21,665 nt of DNA from a virus: IMG/VR virus record IMGVR_UViG_3300036760_000313, positions 1-21,665 of that record; one strand, 5' to 3'. Below are positions 7,026-13,395 of this stretch, in pieces. Position numbers and translations under genes: made by a program. Position 1 is the stretch's first letter, and each line of letters starts with the position of its first letter. Below the pieces are notes generated by a model. The model was not told where the DNA came from and searched no databases. It worked only from the letters and a program-made list of their open reading frames with translations.

Positions 7026-8413
7026 CGTCGCCAGCCGCGGGGCGGGCGGGGCTTCTGCTCGGCGGGGCCCGCATCAGGGAGCGGCACCTCCTCGGGCTCG
7101 AGGCCGGCGTCGGCGAAGGTCTGCGTTTCCCGATCGAAGGTCAGCGTCACTGTGCCCGTGGGCCCGTTGCGTTGCTTGCCCAGGATCGCCGCGGTCGGGC
7201 CGCTCGCCCGATGATTCTTCCGGTGCAGGAACAGCACGATGTCGGCGTCCTGCTCGAGCGAGCCGGATTCTCGCAGGTCGGAGAGTTGCGGGGTCTTGTC
7301 GGTCCTCGAGTCCGCACCACGGTTGAGCTGCGAGAGCGCGAGGATCGGCACGCTGCACTCGTCGGCGAGCACCTTCGTCCGGCGCGAGATGTCAGTCATT
7401 TCGTCGTTGCGCGTCGCTCCGCGGCGATCGAGCGTGCCGGGCATGAGCTGTAAGTAGTCGATGATGACGAGCCCGAGGCCGCCCTCGTCGAGCCGCAAGC
7501 GCCGGCACGCGGCCCGGATGTCCCAAATGGATTGCCCGCCGCGGTCGTCGACGTAGATCGGAAGCTCGTGCATGACGCCCATCGCCTCGGCCAGCTTCGT
7601 GAAGTCGTCGGGCGCGAGGTGCCCGGCCATGATGCGCCGGAGTGGAAGGGCGGCGAGGTGCGCGAGCATCCGGCCCTGAAGCTGCCGCGTGCGCATCTCG
7701 AGCGAAAAGATCGCGACGCGCTTGCCCGTGCGAGCCGTCGCGATCGCGTTGTTGAGGATGAGCGCCGTCTTGCCGATCGACGGGCGGGCCGCCACTACGA
7801 TCATGTCTCCGGCCTGCCACCCGAGCGTGAGCTCGTCGAGGCTCGGGAATCCCGTGGTGACGCCAGTGAGTTGCCCGCGGAGCTCGACGCGCTTTTCGAT
7901 CCAGCCGTAGAGCTCGCCGGCCGTCGTGCGCAGGTCCACCATGCGCCCGGGCTCCGCGCCTCGTTGGAGCTCGATGATGGCCTTGTCCGCGGTCGCCACG
8001 ATCTCACTCGAGCGCGTCTCGCCGTCGTAGGCCGCGACGAGCATCTCGTCGCCGACGTCGATGCACCGGCGTCGGGTCGCCATCTCCCGTACGATCGCCG
8101 CGTAGTACGTCGCGTTGGCGGAGTGCGGCACGCCGTCCGTGAGGCTTGAGATGTACGCCGGGCCGCCAAGCTCCTCGAGCTCGCCGCGCCGGGTCGCCTC
8201 GTCCTTCACGGTGACGAGGTCCACTTCCACCCGGCGCTCGTGGAGCTCGAACGCGATTTCGTAAATCATCCGGTGCGCGTGCCGGAAGAAGTCGCCGGCC
8301 CGGATGACGCCGGCCAGCCGATCGAGCTGCGCGTTGTTGATAAGCACCGCGCCGAGCACGGCCTTCTCCGCCTCGAGGTTGTGCGGCAGGATGCGCTCGG
8401 ACGGATCGATCAT
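7022..8413 (-). CDS. dnaB: DnaB-like replicative DNA helicase
   Basis: A 463-residue full-length DnaB-type hexameric helicase, which unwinds DNA 5' to 3' ahead of the fork. N-terminal domain: PHNLEAEKAVLGAVL (residues 10-24) and YISSLTDGVPHSANATYYA (88-105). C-terminal RecA-like domain: TGFPSLDELT, Walker A AARPSIGKTA (208-217), Walker B VIIDYLQL (316-323), ILALSQLNRG and LRESGSLEQDAD (380-391). All key residues are present. ATG 8413 overlaps the stop of the upstream gene (ATGA) and has AAGGGCGG before it, so it was preferred over the long upstream extension of the frame, which only shadows the neighbouring gene. Confidence 0.95.
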   Translation of the reverse strand: MIDPSERILPHNLEAEKAVLGAVLINNAQLDRLAGVIRAGDFFRHAHRMIYEIAFELHERRVEVDLVTVKDEATRRGELEELGGPAYISSLTDGVPHSANATYYAAIVREMATRRRCIDVGDEMLVAAYDGETRSSEIVATADKAIIELQRGAEPGRMVDLRTTAGELYGWIEKRVELRGQLTGVTTGFPSLDELTLGWQAGDMIVVAARPSIGKTALILNNAIATARTGKRVAIFSLEMRTRQLQGRMLAHLAALPLRRIMAGHLAPDDFTKLAEAMGVMHELPIYVDDRGGQSIWDIRAACRRLRLDEGGLGLVIIDYLQLMPGTLDRRGATRNDEMTDISRRTKVLADECSVPILALSQLNRGADSRTDKTPQLSDLRESGSLEQDADIVLFLHRKNHRASGPTAAILGKQRNGPTGTVTLTFDRETQTFADAGLEPEEVPLPDAGPAEQKPRPPRGWRR

Positions 8414-8889
8414 CGGCCGCCCTTGCGCGTGCACTCGACATCGGTGCGGCACTTCGGCGCGTGCCGGCAGTCGGACGGCGGAGCGGTGAGCACGTCGTCG
8501 TCGACGCCGGCCGGCCCGCGACCGCCGAGCTTGTTGATGGCCGACGCGAACATCGCGATCGGGTACCGGGCCTCGACGTAGAACCGATCGCGGTGGTCGA
8601 AGAAGGCTACGATGCGCCGGTTGATTTCCTCGAGCGGCAGCGTCCGGAGTAGCCGCTTGATGATGGCCGTGTCCTTCGGCCAGTTGATGACGAGCTGCTC
8701 GTCGTTGTAGCGCGTGCGCCACACGGCCGCGTAGGTCTTGAGGATGTCCCGGGCCTGTTGCCCAGGGGTCGCCTCGCCGGTGAGAATCGCCTCGAGCGCC
8801 TCGAGCTCGTCGCCGAGTTTGCCCCAGGCGACACGGACCTTCTGAATCTGCGCGACCACCGCGGCCGGCACCCTTTCCTTCTCAACCAC
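8410..8889 (-). CDS. Putative helicase loader / replication accessory protein
   Basis: A 159-residue protein starting at GTG 8889 (AAGG about 10 bases upstream) with its stop overlapping the dnaB start. The central part reads YAAVWRTRYNDEQLVINW, KDTAIIKRLLRTLPLEEINR, FFDHRDRFYVEARYPIAMF. This arrangement recurs in phage proteins encoded immediately before a DnaB helicase and resembles the C-terminal helical module of phage replisome-organiser proteins. The last 30 residues hold Cys and His (DCRHAPKCRTDVECTRKGGR) and might bind zinc. The loader role is inferred from position and pattern; no ATPase motif is present, so it is not a DnaC-type AAA+ loader. Confidence 0.75.
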   Translation of the reverse strand: MVEKERVPAAVVAQIQKVRVAWGKLGDELEALEAILTGEATPGQQARDILKTYAAVWRTRYNDEQLVINWPKDTAIIKRLLRTLPLEEINRRIVAFFDHRDRFYVEARYPIAMFASAINKLGGRGPAGVDDDVLTAPPSDCRHAPKCRTDVECTRKGGR

Positions 8890-9094
8890 GTTTCACTAAC
8901 CTTGGTCGCATGTCGCGCCCTTCGACGGCAGCCCTGTCCAGCCGGCGCCGCTCGGCCGCCACGCGACGATCGGACTTCAACGCAGTCATCTCGTCGCGGA
9001 ACCGCCTCGACGCCCTACAGAGCTTCCACGGCGTGATAACGCCAGCTTCCGCCGCAGTCCGCATCTCGGTCTTACACCCCACACGTCCTCTCAA
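8882..9094 (-). CDS. Small basic protein, first gene of replication operon
   Basis: A frame of up to 70 residues ending at TGA 8882-8884, overlapping the next gene's GTG start by 8 bases. The start is uncertain: TTG at 9094 has GAGG at 8-base spacing, GTG at 9082 has AGAGGA very close, and ATG at 9064 has only a distant GGGGTG. The protein is Arg-rich (SRRFRDEMTALKSDRRVAAE near the middle) and probably binds nucleic acid. It is the first reading frame after the long structured non-coding region and may be a target of any leader-based control. Confidence 0.5.
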   Translation of the reverse strand: MRGRVGCKTEMRTAAEAGVITPWKLCRASRRFRDEMTALKSDRRVAAERRRLDRAAVEGRDMRPRLVKRG

Positions 9095-9164
9095 GTGGAC
9101 ACCCTCGCTTTCTCTCTAAGTACCTCGGTGCTTCACTCCCTGACTCTCATTCAGCACCACGCCT

Positions 9165-9386
9165 GAGCGCCACGGGGTACAGGCTCCCCTACACGACGGG
9201 AAGCCTGACCGGGAAAACGGGTGGCACATAGCCCTCGGCTTTTCGCGGTCCCGTGGATGCCGGCTGACGGCCCACAGGTCGGGTCAGACTTTCGTAGCCG
9301 ACAGCCGGCATCCCTTGCCCGCTCTGACCCTGCGGCCCCACGGTGCCAGCTCTGCAACGCCCCGGTTGCTGGCTTGGACGGCGCTC
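9165..9386 (-). ncRNA. Candidate structured RNA (leader or ncRNA) with H-type pseudoknot
   Basis: The window's one long gene-free stretch is dense in exact inverted repeats. A 12-base repeat (9255-9266 with 9302-9313) and an 8-base repeat (9281-9288 with 9323-9330) are interlocked, the topology of an H-type pseudoknot. Enclosing pairs: CCGTGG 9251-9256 with 9337-9342, TGGCAC 9222-9227 with GTGCCA 9343-9348, and 9165-9173 with 9378-9386 (nine pairs including two G-U if the minus strand is transcribed). Additional hairpins: 9344-9372 (bulged) and 9180-9207 (10 pairs, one G-U on the minus strand). A further hairpin at 9129-9156 sits just outside. No match to group I/II introns, HDV-like ribozymes, RNase P or tmRNA was seen. 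It could also be an origin acting as DNA. Confidence 0.4.
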
Positions 9387-9433
9387 GACCCCGGTGGCAG
9401 TGGCTCCCGGCCGAACGGTTGAATTGTGCCGTG

Positions 9434-9462
9434 GTGACGGAAAGTGGGAAACGAGGTAGAAT
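9434..9462 (+). promoter_or_regulatory. Candidate plus-strand sigma70-type promoter
   Basis: GTGACG (9434-9439) and TAGAAT (9457-9462) are 17 bases apart, matching 4 of 6 and 5 of 6 consensus positions. It points against all genes in the window. Transcription would begin near 9469 and meet a terminator-like hairpin about 30 bases on. Confidence 0.4.
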
Positions 9463-9468
9463 TGCTCT

Positions 9469-9536
9469 CGTTCGACCCGCGCTTCACCGCGGTTTGCGCC
9501 TGCCCGGCTTCGATCCCGGGCGGGCGCGTTCTTTGT
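9469..9536 (+). ncRNA. Candidate antisense small RNA
   Basis: Bounded by the plus-strand promoter at 9434-9462 and the terminator hairpin at 9496-9534, this would be an RNA of about 68 bases. It is complementary to the 5' end of any transcript begun at the facing minus-strand promoter (9532-9561). No open frame of note lies on the plus strand here. The arrangement resembles antisense control of replication genes in plasmids. Existence rests on the two predicted signals only. Confidence 0.3.
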
Positions 9537-9600
9537 ACCTCACCCGTGTCACCCGTGTCAACGTCGCGCTCGAGCCACCCGGTAATTGTGGGCGCTCCAT
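9484..9600 (-). CDS. Possible 38-residue basic peptide
   Basis: ATG 9600-9598 lies one base past the helicase stop (TGACATG) with GGGAG 8 bases upstream, and the frame ends at TGA 9484-9486. The product is Arg/Lys-rich (VRYKERARPGSKPGRRKPR at the C-terminus). Ribosome binding site and position favour translation, but the frame crosses two 9-base direct repeats, a promoter candidate and a hairpin, which suggests the DNA has other duties. Low confidence. Confidence 0.25.
   Translation of the reverse strand: MERPQLPGGSSATLTRVTRVRYKERARPGSKPGRRKPR
9496..9534 (+). terminator. Rho-independent terminator, plus-strand orientation
   Basis: Arms 9496-9507 and 9516-9527 form 12 pairs with one G-U if read on the plus strand, around an 8-base loop, followed by a T-rich run (GTTCTTTG). 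Read on the minus strand the G-U becomes an A/C mismatch and no T run follows, so the signal is oriented against the genes. Confidence 0.55.
9532..9561 (-). promoter_or_regulatory. Candidate promoter for the replication operon leader
   Basis: Perfect -35 TTGACA (9561-9556) and -10 TACAAA (9537-9532, 4 of 6) at 18-base spacing on the minus strand. Transcription from about 9525 would give a leader of over 400 bases, containing the structured region, before the first replication gene. The spacer contains two tandem 9-base repeats that could bind a regulator. Confidence 0.45.
9540..9557 (+). repeat. Two tandem 9-base direct repeats
   Basis: TCACCCGTG occurs twice in tandem (9540-9548, 9549-9557), followed by a degenerate third unit (TCAACGTCG, 9558-9566). 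They fill the spacer of the minus-strand promoter candidate. Iterons of an origin or a small operator are both possible. Confidence 0.6.
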
Positions 9601-9601
9601 G

Positions 9602-11449
9602 TCAGTGTCTCCCTTTTCTCGCGAGCGCGAGGGCGATGAGTTGCGAGGCTTCCCCGCTCGAGAGTCCGGGCTTGACCGGCACCCGGAGCCGAGCGAGGCA
9701 CTTGATTTGCTTCTCGGTCGCCGGCACGCCCTTCCACGCCGCGCCCTTGTCCTTCAGCTTCGCGACCGTCCGGCGCTCGGCCGCGATGAACGCCTCGCCG
9801 AGCCGGAGCGCCTGCTGCGCGTCCACCACGCCGGCCGCGATGGTCCGCGGGGCCGACGTCTCGTACGTCACCCGGCCGGCCCCCGGCGCTTGGATCGTGT
9901 GCCGGCGCGTGAGCACGACGTTGAACTTCTCGAGCAGGTCGGGCTCGACGCGCACAGTCTCCTGGTCGCCTTCCCAGGGGTATGTGATCTGGAACTTGTC
10001 GGTGCCCTCGCGCAGCCAATCGAGCGCGAGGCCCTGGCCTAAGTCGCCCATCTCCATGACGGTCCACACGTCGAAGCTCGAGGCCCGGGCCGCGAGCTGC
10101 TCGAGCGTCATGCGCTCGCCCTCGCCGAGCGCGATGCCTGGGTACTTCGCCTCGAGCGCGGCGAACTCCTCCTTGACTTGCTTGAGGTTCTTGCCCTTGA
10201 CGACGAGCGACGGCGGCAGGCCGTAGAGCACCGGCGAGCTCTGAAGCGAGTGCCGGCGTGCGATGTCGACGATGTCGATGACGAGGCAGTCCGTTTTGCC
10301 CGGAAAGATTCGGAGCCCGCGGCCGGTCATTTGCTCGTAGAGCGTCGCGGACTTCGTCGGCTTCGCGTGCAGGATGCACGACGCGATCGGCAGGTCGGTC
10401 CCTTCGGTGAGCACCATGCAATTCGTGATGATTTGGACAGTGCCGGCCTCGAACGCCCGGAGCATCTCCCGCCGCAGGTCCTTCGGAGTCTCGCCCGACA
10501 GGGCCGCCGCCTTGATGCCGGCGCGGTCGAACGTCGCCGCGAGCGCGTGCGCGTGCGCCACGTCGACGGTGAACGCGAGCGTCTGCCGGTCGCTGGCGTA
10601 CTGCTGCCAGCTTGCGACCGCGAGCTGATTCCGGCGCTCGACGTTCACGGCCTCGGCGAGGTCCTTTTGATTGAACTCGCCGCGGTGCATGCGCACGTGA
10701 TCGAGCGAGGTGTCGGTCTCGACGACCCACGGCACGATCGGCACGAGCCAGCCGTCACTGATGGCGGACTTCAGGTCGTAGCTGTACGCGATCGTCTGGA
10801 ACACGCACCCCAGGCCCACCGCGTCGGAGCGGTTTGGCGTCGCGGTGACGCCGATGAGCACGCGGTCTTTCGGCGCGACCGCGTCCCACCCCGTTAGGGC
10901 CGCCGACATCTTCGCCACGTCGTCGAACAAGGCGGCCTCCGCGTTGTCGACGCCCTCGACCGCGTCAGCCATCGGCAGGAAACCCAGGTGCGCGAGCGCC
11001 GTGCGATACGACGGGGCCGCCGCATGATGCGCCTCGTCGACGACGACGAGCCGACACGTCGTCCGGCCCATGAGTCGGCGCAGCCGTTGGCACTTCGAGG
11101 CCGTGAGCGTCTGGATCGACGCGATGACCACGTCGCACAGACTCGAGGCGTAGCGGTCAGCCTGCTCGATGCCGACGCGAGCGTGCGGATTCGCCGCGAC
11201 GATCTTCCGGGCCGCTTGGTCGAGTAGCTCCTCCCGGTGCGCGATGACGAGCATCTTGCGATCGCCGGCCGGGAACTGCGCGAGCCACGCCTTGAGACCG
11301 GGCCACTCGAGCAGCGCGGCGAAGAAGACGGTTTTGCCCGTGCCGGTCGGGGCCTTGAGGAGCAGCCGGGTCTGCCCGGCCGCGAGCCCGCGGCACACCG
11401 CCTCGGCCATGTCGCGTTGATAGGGCCGGAGCGTGGGGGCGGGGCTCAT
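9602..11449 (-). CDS. SF2 DEAH-box DNA helicase
   Basis: A 615-residue superfamily 2 helicase. Motifs in order: RPYQRDMAEAV (Q-like), Walker A APTGTGKT (33-40), VIAHREELLDQA (Ia), DEAH in VVVDEAHHAA (138-141), GVTATPNR (200-207), ITNCMVLTEGTDLP and motif VI YEQMTGRGLR (371-380). All catalytic residues are present. The C-terminus (TEKQIKCLARLRVPV, EASQLIALALARKG) is a small helical module found in phage helicases of this type. It probably remodels branched DNA during recombination-dependent replication, working with the annealing protein and exonuclease upstream. ATG 11449 overlaps a 16-codon mini-frame; GGAGGG lies 7 bases before it. Confidence 0.93.
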   Translation of the reverse strand: MSPAPTLRPYQRDMAEAVCRGLAAGQTRLLLKAPTGTGKTVFFAALLEWPGLKAWLAQFPAGDRKMLVIAHREELLDQAARKIVAANPHARVGIEQADRYASSLCDVVIASIQTLTASKCQRLRRLMGRTTCRLVVVDEAHHAAAPSYRTALAHLGFLPMADAVEGVDNAEAALFDDVAKMSAALTGWDAVAPKDRVLIGVTATPNRSDAVGLGCVFQTIAYSYDLKSAISDGWLVPIVPWVVETDTSLDHVRMHRGEFNQKDLAEAVNVERRNQLAVASWQQYASDRQTLAFTVDVAHAHALAATFDRAGIKAAALSGETPKDLRREMLRAFEAGTVQIITNCMVLTEGTDLPIASCILHAKPTKSATLYEQMTGRGLRIFPGKTDCLVIDIVDIARRHSLQSSPVLYGLPPSLVVKGKNLKQVKEEFAALEAKYPGIALGEGERMTLEQLAARASSFDVWTVMEMGDLGQGLALDWLREGTDKFQITYPWEGDQETVRVEPDLLEKFNVVLTRRHTIQAPGAGRVTYETSAPRTIAAGVVDAQQALRLGEAFIAAERRTVAKLKDKGAAWKGVPATEKQIKCLARLRVPVKPGLSSGEASQLIALALARKGRH

Positions 11450-11496
11450 GCGAGTCCCTCCAGTTCCAAGCTGCCGTAGAGCGCCGCGAGCGTCAT
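11446..11496 (-). CDS. 16-codon linking mini-ORF
   Basis: ATG 11496 overlaps the stop of the HNH remnant (ATGA) and its own TGA overlaps the helicase start (ATGA). It encodes MTLAALYGSLELEGLA, and its last codons contain the helicase ribosome binding site. It may act by carrying ribosomes to the helicase start, not through its product. See the twin at 14354-14407. Confidence 0.4.
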   Translation of the reverse strand: MTLAALYGSLELEGLA

Positions 11497-11720
11497 GGCC
11501 GGCCGCCCCGCAGGCCGGCGAACACCCGATACAGGGTCGCCGGTTTCATCGCGAGTCGACGCGCCATCTCTTGAACTCCGATCTTCTCTCCGTCCGCGGT
11601 GAGCAACCAGACAGAGCGAGCGTTCTGGCTCTGCTGCATCTTGGTCGCCCATCGCACATTGGCCGGCGCGTACCCCTTACGTCCGTTGAGGCGGTCGAGT
11701 GTACTCCCGTGACCGGCCAT
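11493..11720 (-). CDS. HNH endonuclease C-terminal remnant
   Basis: A 75-residue frame beginning one base after the stop of the previous gene. STLDRLNGRKGYAPANVRWA followed by TKMQQSQNARS is the end of the HNH core of homing endonucleases (the usual form is SLDRIDNDGxYxPxNCRWAT). It is followed by a small HTH-like tail (VQEMARRLAMKPATLYRVF) that these enzymes use for DNA recognition. The N-terminal two thirds, including the first His and the Cys pairs, are missing. It is therefore probably a decayed nuclease, or a surviving DNA-binding domain. The intact frame and overlapping stop argue that it is still translated. Confidence 0.7.
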   Translation of the reverse strand: MAGHGSTLDRLNGRKGYAPANVRWATKMQQSQNARSVWLLTADGEKIGVQEMARRLAMKPATLYRVFAGLRGGRP

Positions 11721-11721
11721 C

Positions 11722-12735
11722 TCAGATCACCCGCGTTGTTTTCACAGCACGACAACCCGGCCACTTGCTGATGAGCTCCTCCATGTCGCGAGCGTACTGA
11801 TTCACCTTCGTCTTGTTGATTTCGAGCACGTCCCGGGGGATCCCGTGCCGGCCGGCGAACACCGCGTCGATGAACGCCGCCTCGTCGGTGAACTCCGCCG
11901 AGTAGCGCGTGCGGTCACTCGCGCCGGCCGCCCGCACGATGTCCGGCTGCACGGTCTCGACGTTGCCCAGGTCGAGGGGCATCTCCTTCACCGCGGTCGC
12001 CTGCTGCCGGATCGCTCGAGCGGCCCGGCCCGCGTCGATGGCCTTCTCGATCTTCTTCGAGTCCATCAGCCGCGCCGAGGCCGCGTCGGGCTTCGTGAAG
12101 CCGGCACGGGTCGCCGCCTTGATGGGTGGGTAGCCGTCGAGCACGGACGTCACGAACGTCTGTTCGCGCTCCGAGAGGTCGGTCGACGCCGCCTCGAGCT
12201 TCAGCGCATCGGCCTCGAGCTTGTCGAGCTCCTTCTGCCGGTCGGCCGCCGCGACCTTCTCCGCTTCGACGCGCAGCCGATCGTTCTCGAGGTCGGCCTT
12301 GCGCTTGGCCTCCGCGGTGTAGCGGTTGTGCAGCACGTTGCCGTGGGTCGACGCGGCCTCGTACGCCTTCACCGCTCGGTCGCGCCGGCCGGTGAGCCGA
12401 CGATGAAACTGAAACACGACGGACGTGATCGCTTTCCAATACTCCTCGGCGTCGGTCTTGCCCCGGTTCGCCCCTTTGATTTTGAGTTGGAGCGCCTCGT
12501 CCTCGGCCGCGGTCGTCGGCGTTTGGAGCAGGAGCATCTCGGCGTGCGTCGCGAGCGCCGTCACTTCGATCGCCTTCGCGCCCTTGAAAAAGTCGAGCGC
12601 GTGCAGCACGAATCCATTGATCGCCGCGCCGACTTGCGTGGTGAGATTCACTTCCTCCGATGTCACCGGGTCGAGCACTTCCGGGGCCTGTGCCACAAGC
12701 CCGCGGGTCTTTGTCTCGGTCGCCTTCTTTGCCAT
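11722..12735 (-). CDS. Phage coiled-coil recombination-associated protein with inserted TerS-like HTH
   Basis: A 337-residue protein starting at ATG 12735 behind GGGAGG. The N-terminal third and the long Lys/Glu/Ala coiled coil (AVKAYEAASTHGNVLHNRY to about DRQKELDKLEADALKLEA) match a common phage family encoded beside annealing proteins. So does the C-terminal domain (TDEAAFIDAVFAGRHGIP, EINKTKVNQYARDM, WPGCRAVKTTRVI). Between them, about residues 185-245, lies LSEREQTFVTSVLDGYPP, KAATRAGFTKPDAASARL and KKIEKAIDAGRAAR, a Terminase_2 type helix-turn-helix similar to this phage's own TerS. A promoter lies at 12757-12785. Function unproven; a role in recombination is inferred from family and context. 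Confidence 0.85.
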   Translation of the reverse strand: MAKKATETKTRGLVAQAPEVLDPVTSEEVNLTTQVGAAINGFVLHALDFFKGAKAIEVTALATHAEMLLLQTPTTAAEDEALQLKIKGANRGKTDAEEYWKAITSVVFQFHRRLTGRRDRAVKAYEAASTHGNVLHNRYTAEAKRKADLENDRLRVEAEKVAAADRQKELDKLEADALKLEAASTDLSEREQTFVTSVLDGYPPIKAATRAGFTKPDAASARLMDSKKIEKAIDAGRAARAIRQQATAVKEMPLDLGNVETVQPDIVRAAGASDRTRYSAEFTDEAAFIDAVFAGRHGIPRDVLEINKTKVNQYARDMEELISKWPGCRAVKTTRVI

Positions 12736-12881
12736 GTAGTTCCTCCCTGGTCGCTGATTTTACGCTCGTTCGGAGTTCTTGTTAATAACACCTCGGCCGG
12801 GAGTTGACCGTGTCGCCACGTCAGATCGAGCAGCAGGTCGTTTCGGTAACGTTCTTTCGCGTCAAAGTCGTACGTTTTCAC
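12663..12881 (-). CDS. Hypothetical small protein overlapping the next gene
   Basis: GTG 12881-12879 overlaps the stop of the HNH gene (GTGA). The first 48 residues (KTYDFDAKERYRNDLLLDLT, then LPAEVLLTRTPNERKISDQG) look like real protein. The last 24 are Arg-rich and coincide with the start of the next gene in another frame, giving a 73-base overlap. The promoter of the next gene lies inside this frame. Either the natural stop has been lost or the overlap is tolerated. Function unknown. Confidence 0.55.
   Translation of the reverse strand: MKTYDFDAKERYRNDLLLDLTWRHGQLPAEVLLTRTPNERKISDQGGTTWQRRRPRQRPAGLWHRPRKCSTR
12757..12785 (-). promoter_or_regulatory. Strong sigma70-type promoter for the coiled-coil protein/helicase genes
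   Basis: TTAACA (12785-12780) and TAAAAT (12762-12757) at 17-base spacing; each matches 5 of 6 consensus positions. The predicted start leaves a leader of about 15 bases with a GGGAGG site before ATG 12735. The -35 and the next nine bases (AGAACTCCG) nearly repeat those of the promoter at 16059-16087. Confidence 0.65.
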
Positions 12882-13384
12882 AGCTCCATCTCCGCGAGCC
12901 GGTCGAGGAGCTCGGCCTGCCAGTCCGCAAGAGGCTCGAGGATGCCCGGCGCGGTCTCTCGAGCGACCACGCGCCACGCTATCACCTGGGTTCGGCGCGG
13001 TCGTGTCGTCGCCGGCATGTCGATCTCCCATGCCACCGGGCCGTCGTACCCGGCCGCGGTGAGGTGCTTCGCCCGGAGCGTGCCCGCGTGCCGGCTGATG
13101 GTCCCGTGCTGGTGCCGGTGTCGGCAAAGCTGCACCATCGTCCGCGAGGTCGAGCGGTCGCCGGCCATGTTGCCGCCCGCGCCCTTGTGCTTGTCGTGCG
13201 AGACTTCCGGCTGGACCTTGAGCGGCAGCTTCAGCTTGCGGCAGCCGCACCGCGGGAACCGGCAGCCGCGATCACGTCGGCACACCTTGGCCTTCTCGTT
13301 CCTCTCGTGCGTGTCGGTCGTCGCCCGGCGCTCGAGCTTCTTCTTCTTCCTGGCCGCGGCCGTTGGTTTCCACATAGGCGTCAC
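12878..13384 (-). CDS. HNH family nuclease
   Basis: A 168-residue protein starting at GTG 13384 behind a perfect GGAGGT at 6-base spacing. After a Lys/Arg-rich N-terminus come VCRRDRGCRFPRCGC (about residues 34-48, zinc knuckle Cys residues), EVSHDKHKGAGGN (60-72) and TMVQLCRHRHQHGTISRH (82-99), the spacing of a phage HNH domain with a Cys cluster. Phage recombination operons often carry such nucleases (NinG-like role, or packaging nickase); which applies is unknown. The C-terminal 50 residues form a helical tail. It lies 11 bases after the previous gene and its stop overlaps the next start. Confidence 0.8.
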   Translation of the reverse strand: MTPMWKPTAAARKKKKLERRATTDTHERNEKAKVCRRDRGCRFPRCGCRKLKLPLKVQPEVSHDKHKGAGGNMAGDRSTSRTMVQLCRHRHQHGTISRHAGTLRAKHLTAAGYDGPVAWEIDMPATTRPRRTQVIAWRVVARETAPGILEPLADWQAELLDRLAEMEL

Positions 13385-13395
13385 GGTTTCACCTC

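Noticed and set aside
9165-9386. Group I intron or HDV-like ribozyme
   Set aside because: The interlocked helices match only superficially: too few bases between them for P4-P6, and no P3 hairpin or catalytic motif.
9151-9487. Minus-strand frames of 67-68 codons in the gene-free region
   Set aside because: Composition random, no ribosome binding site, and they run through the inverted repeats.
9496-9527. tRNA T-arm (TTCGATC loop)
   Set aside because: The stem does not pair in T-arm register and no acceptor, D or anticodon arm is present; it reads better as a terminator.
9558-10730. 390-codon minus-strand frame inside the helicase
   Set aside because: Arg/Ala-rich shadow of the helicase gene.
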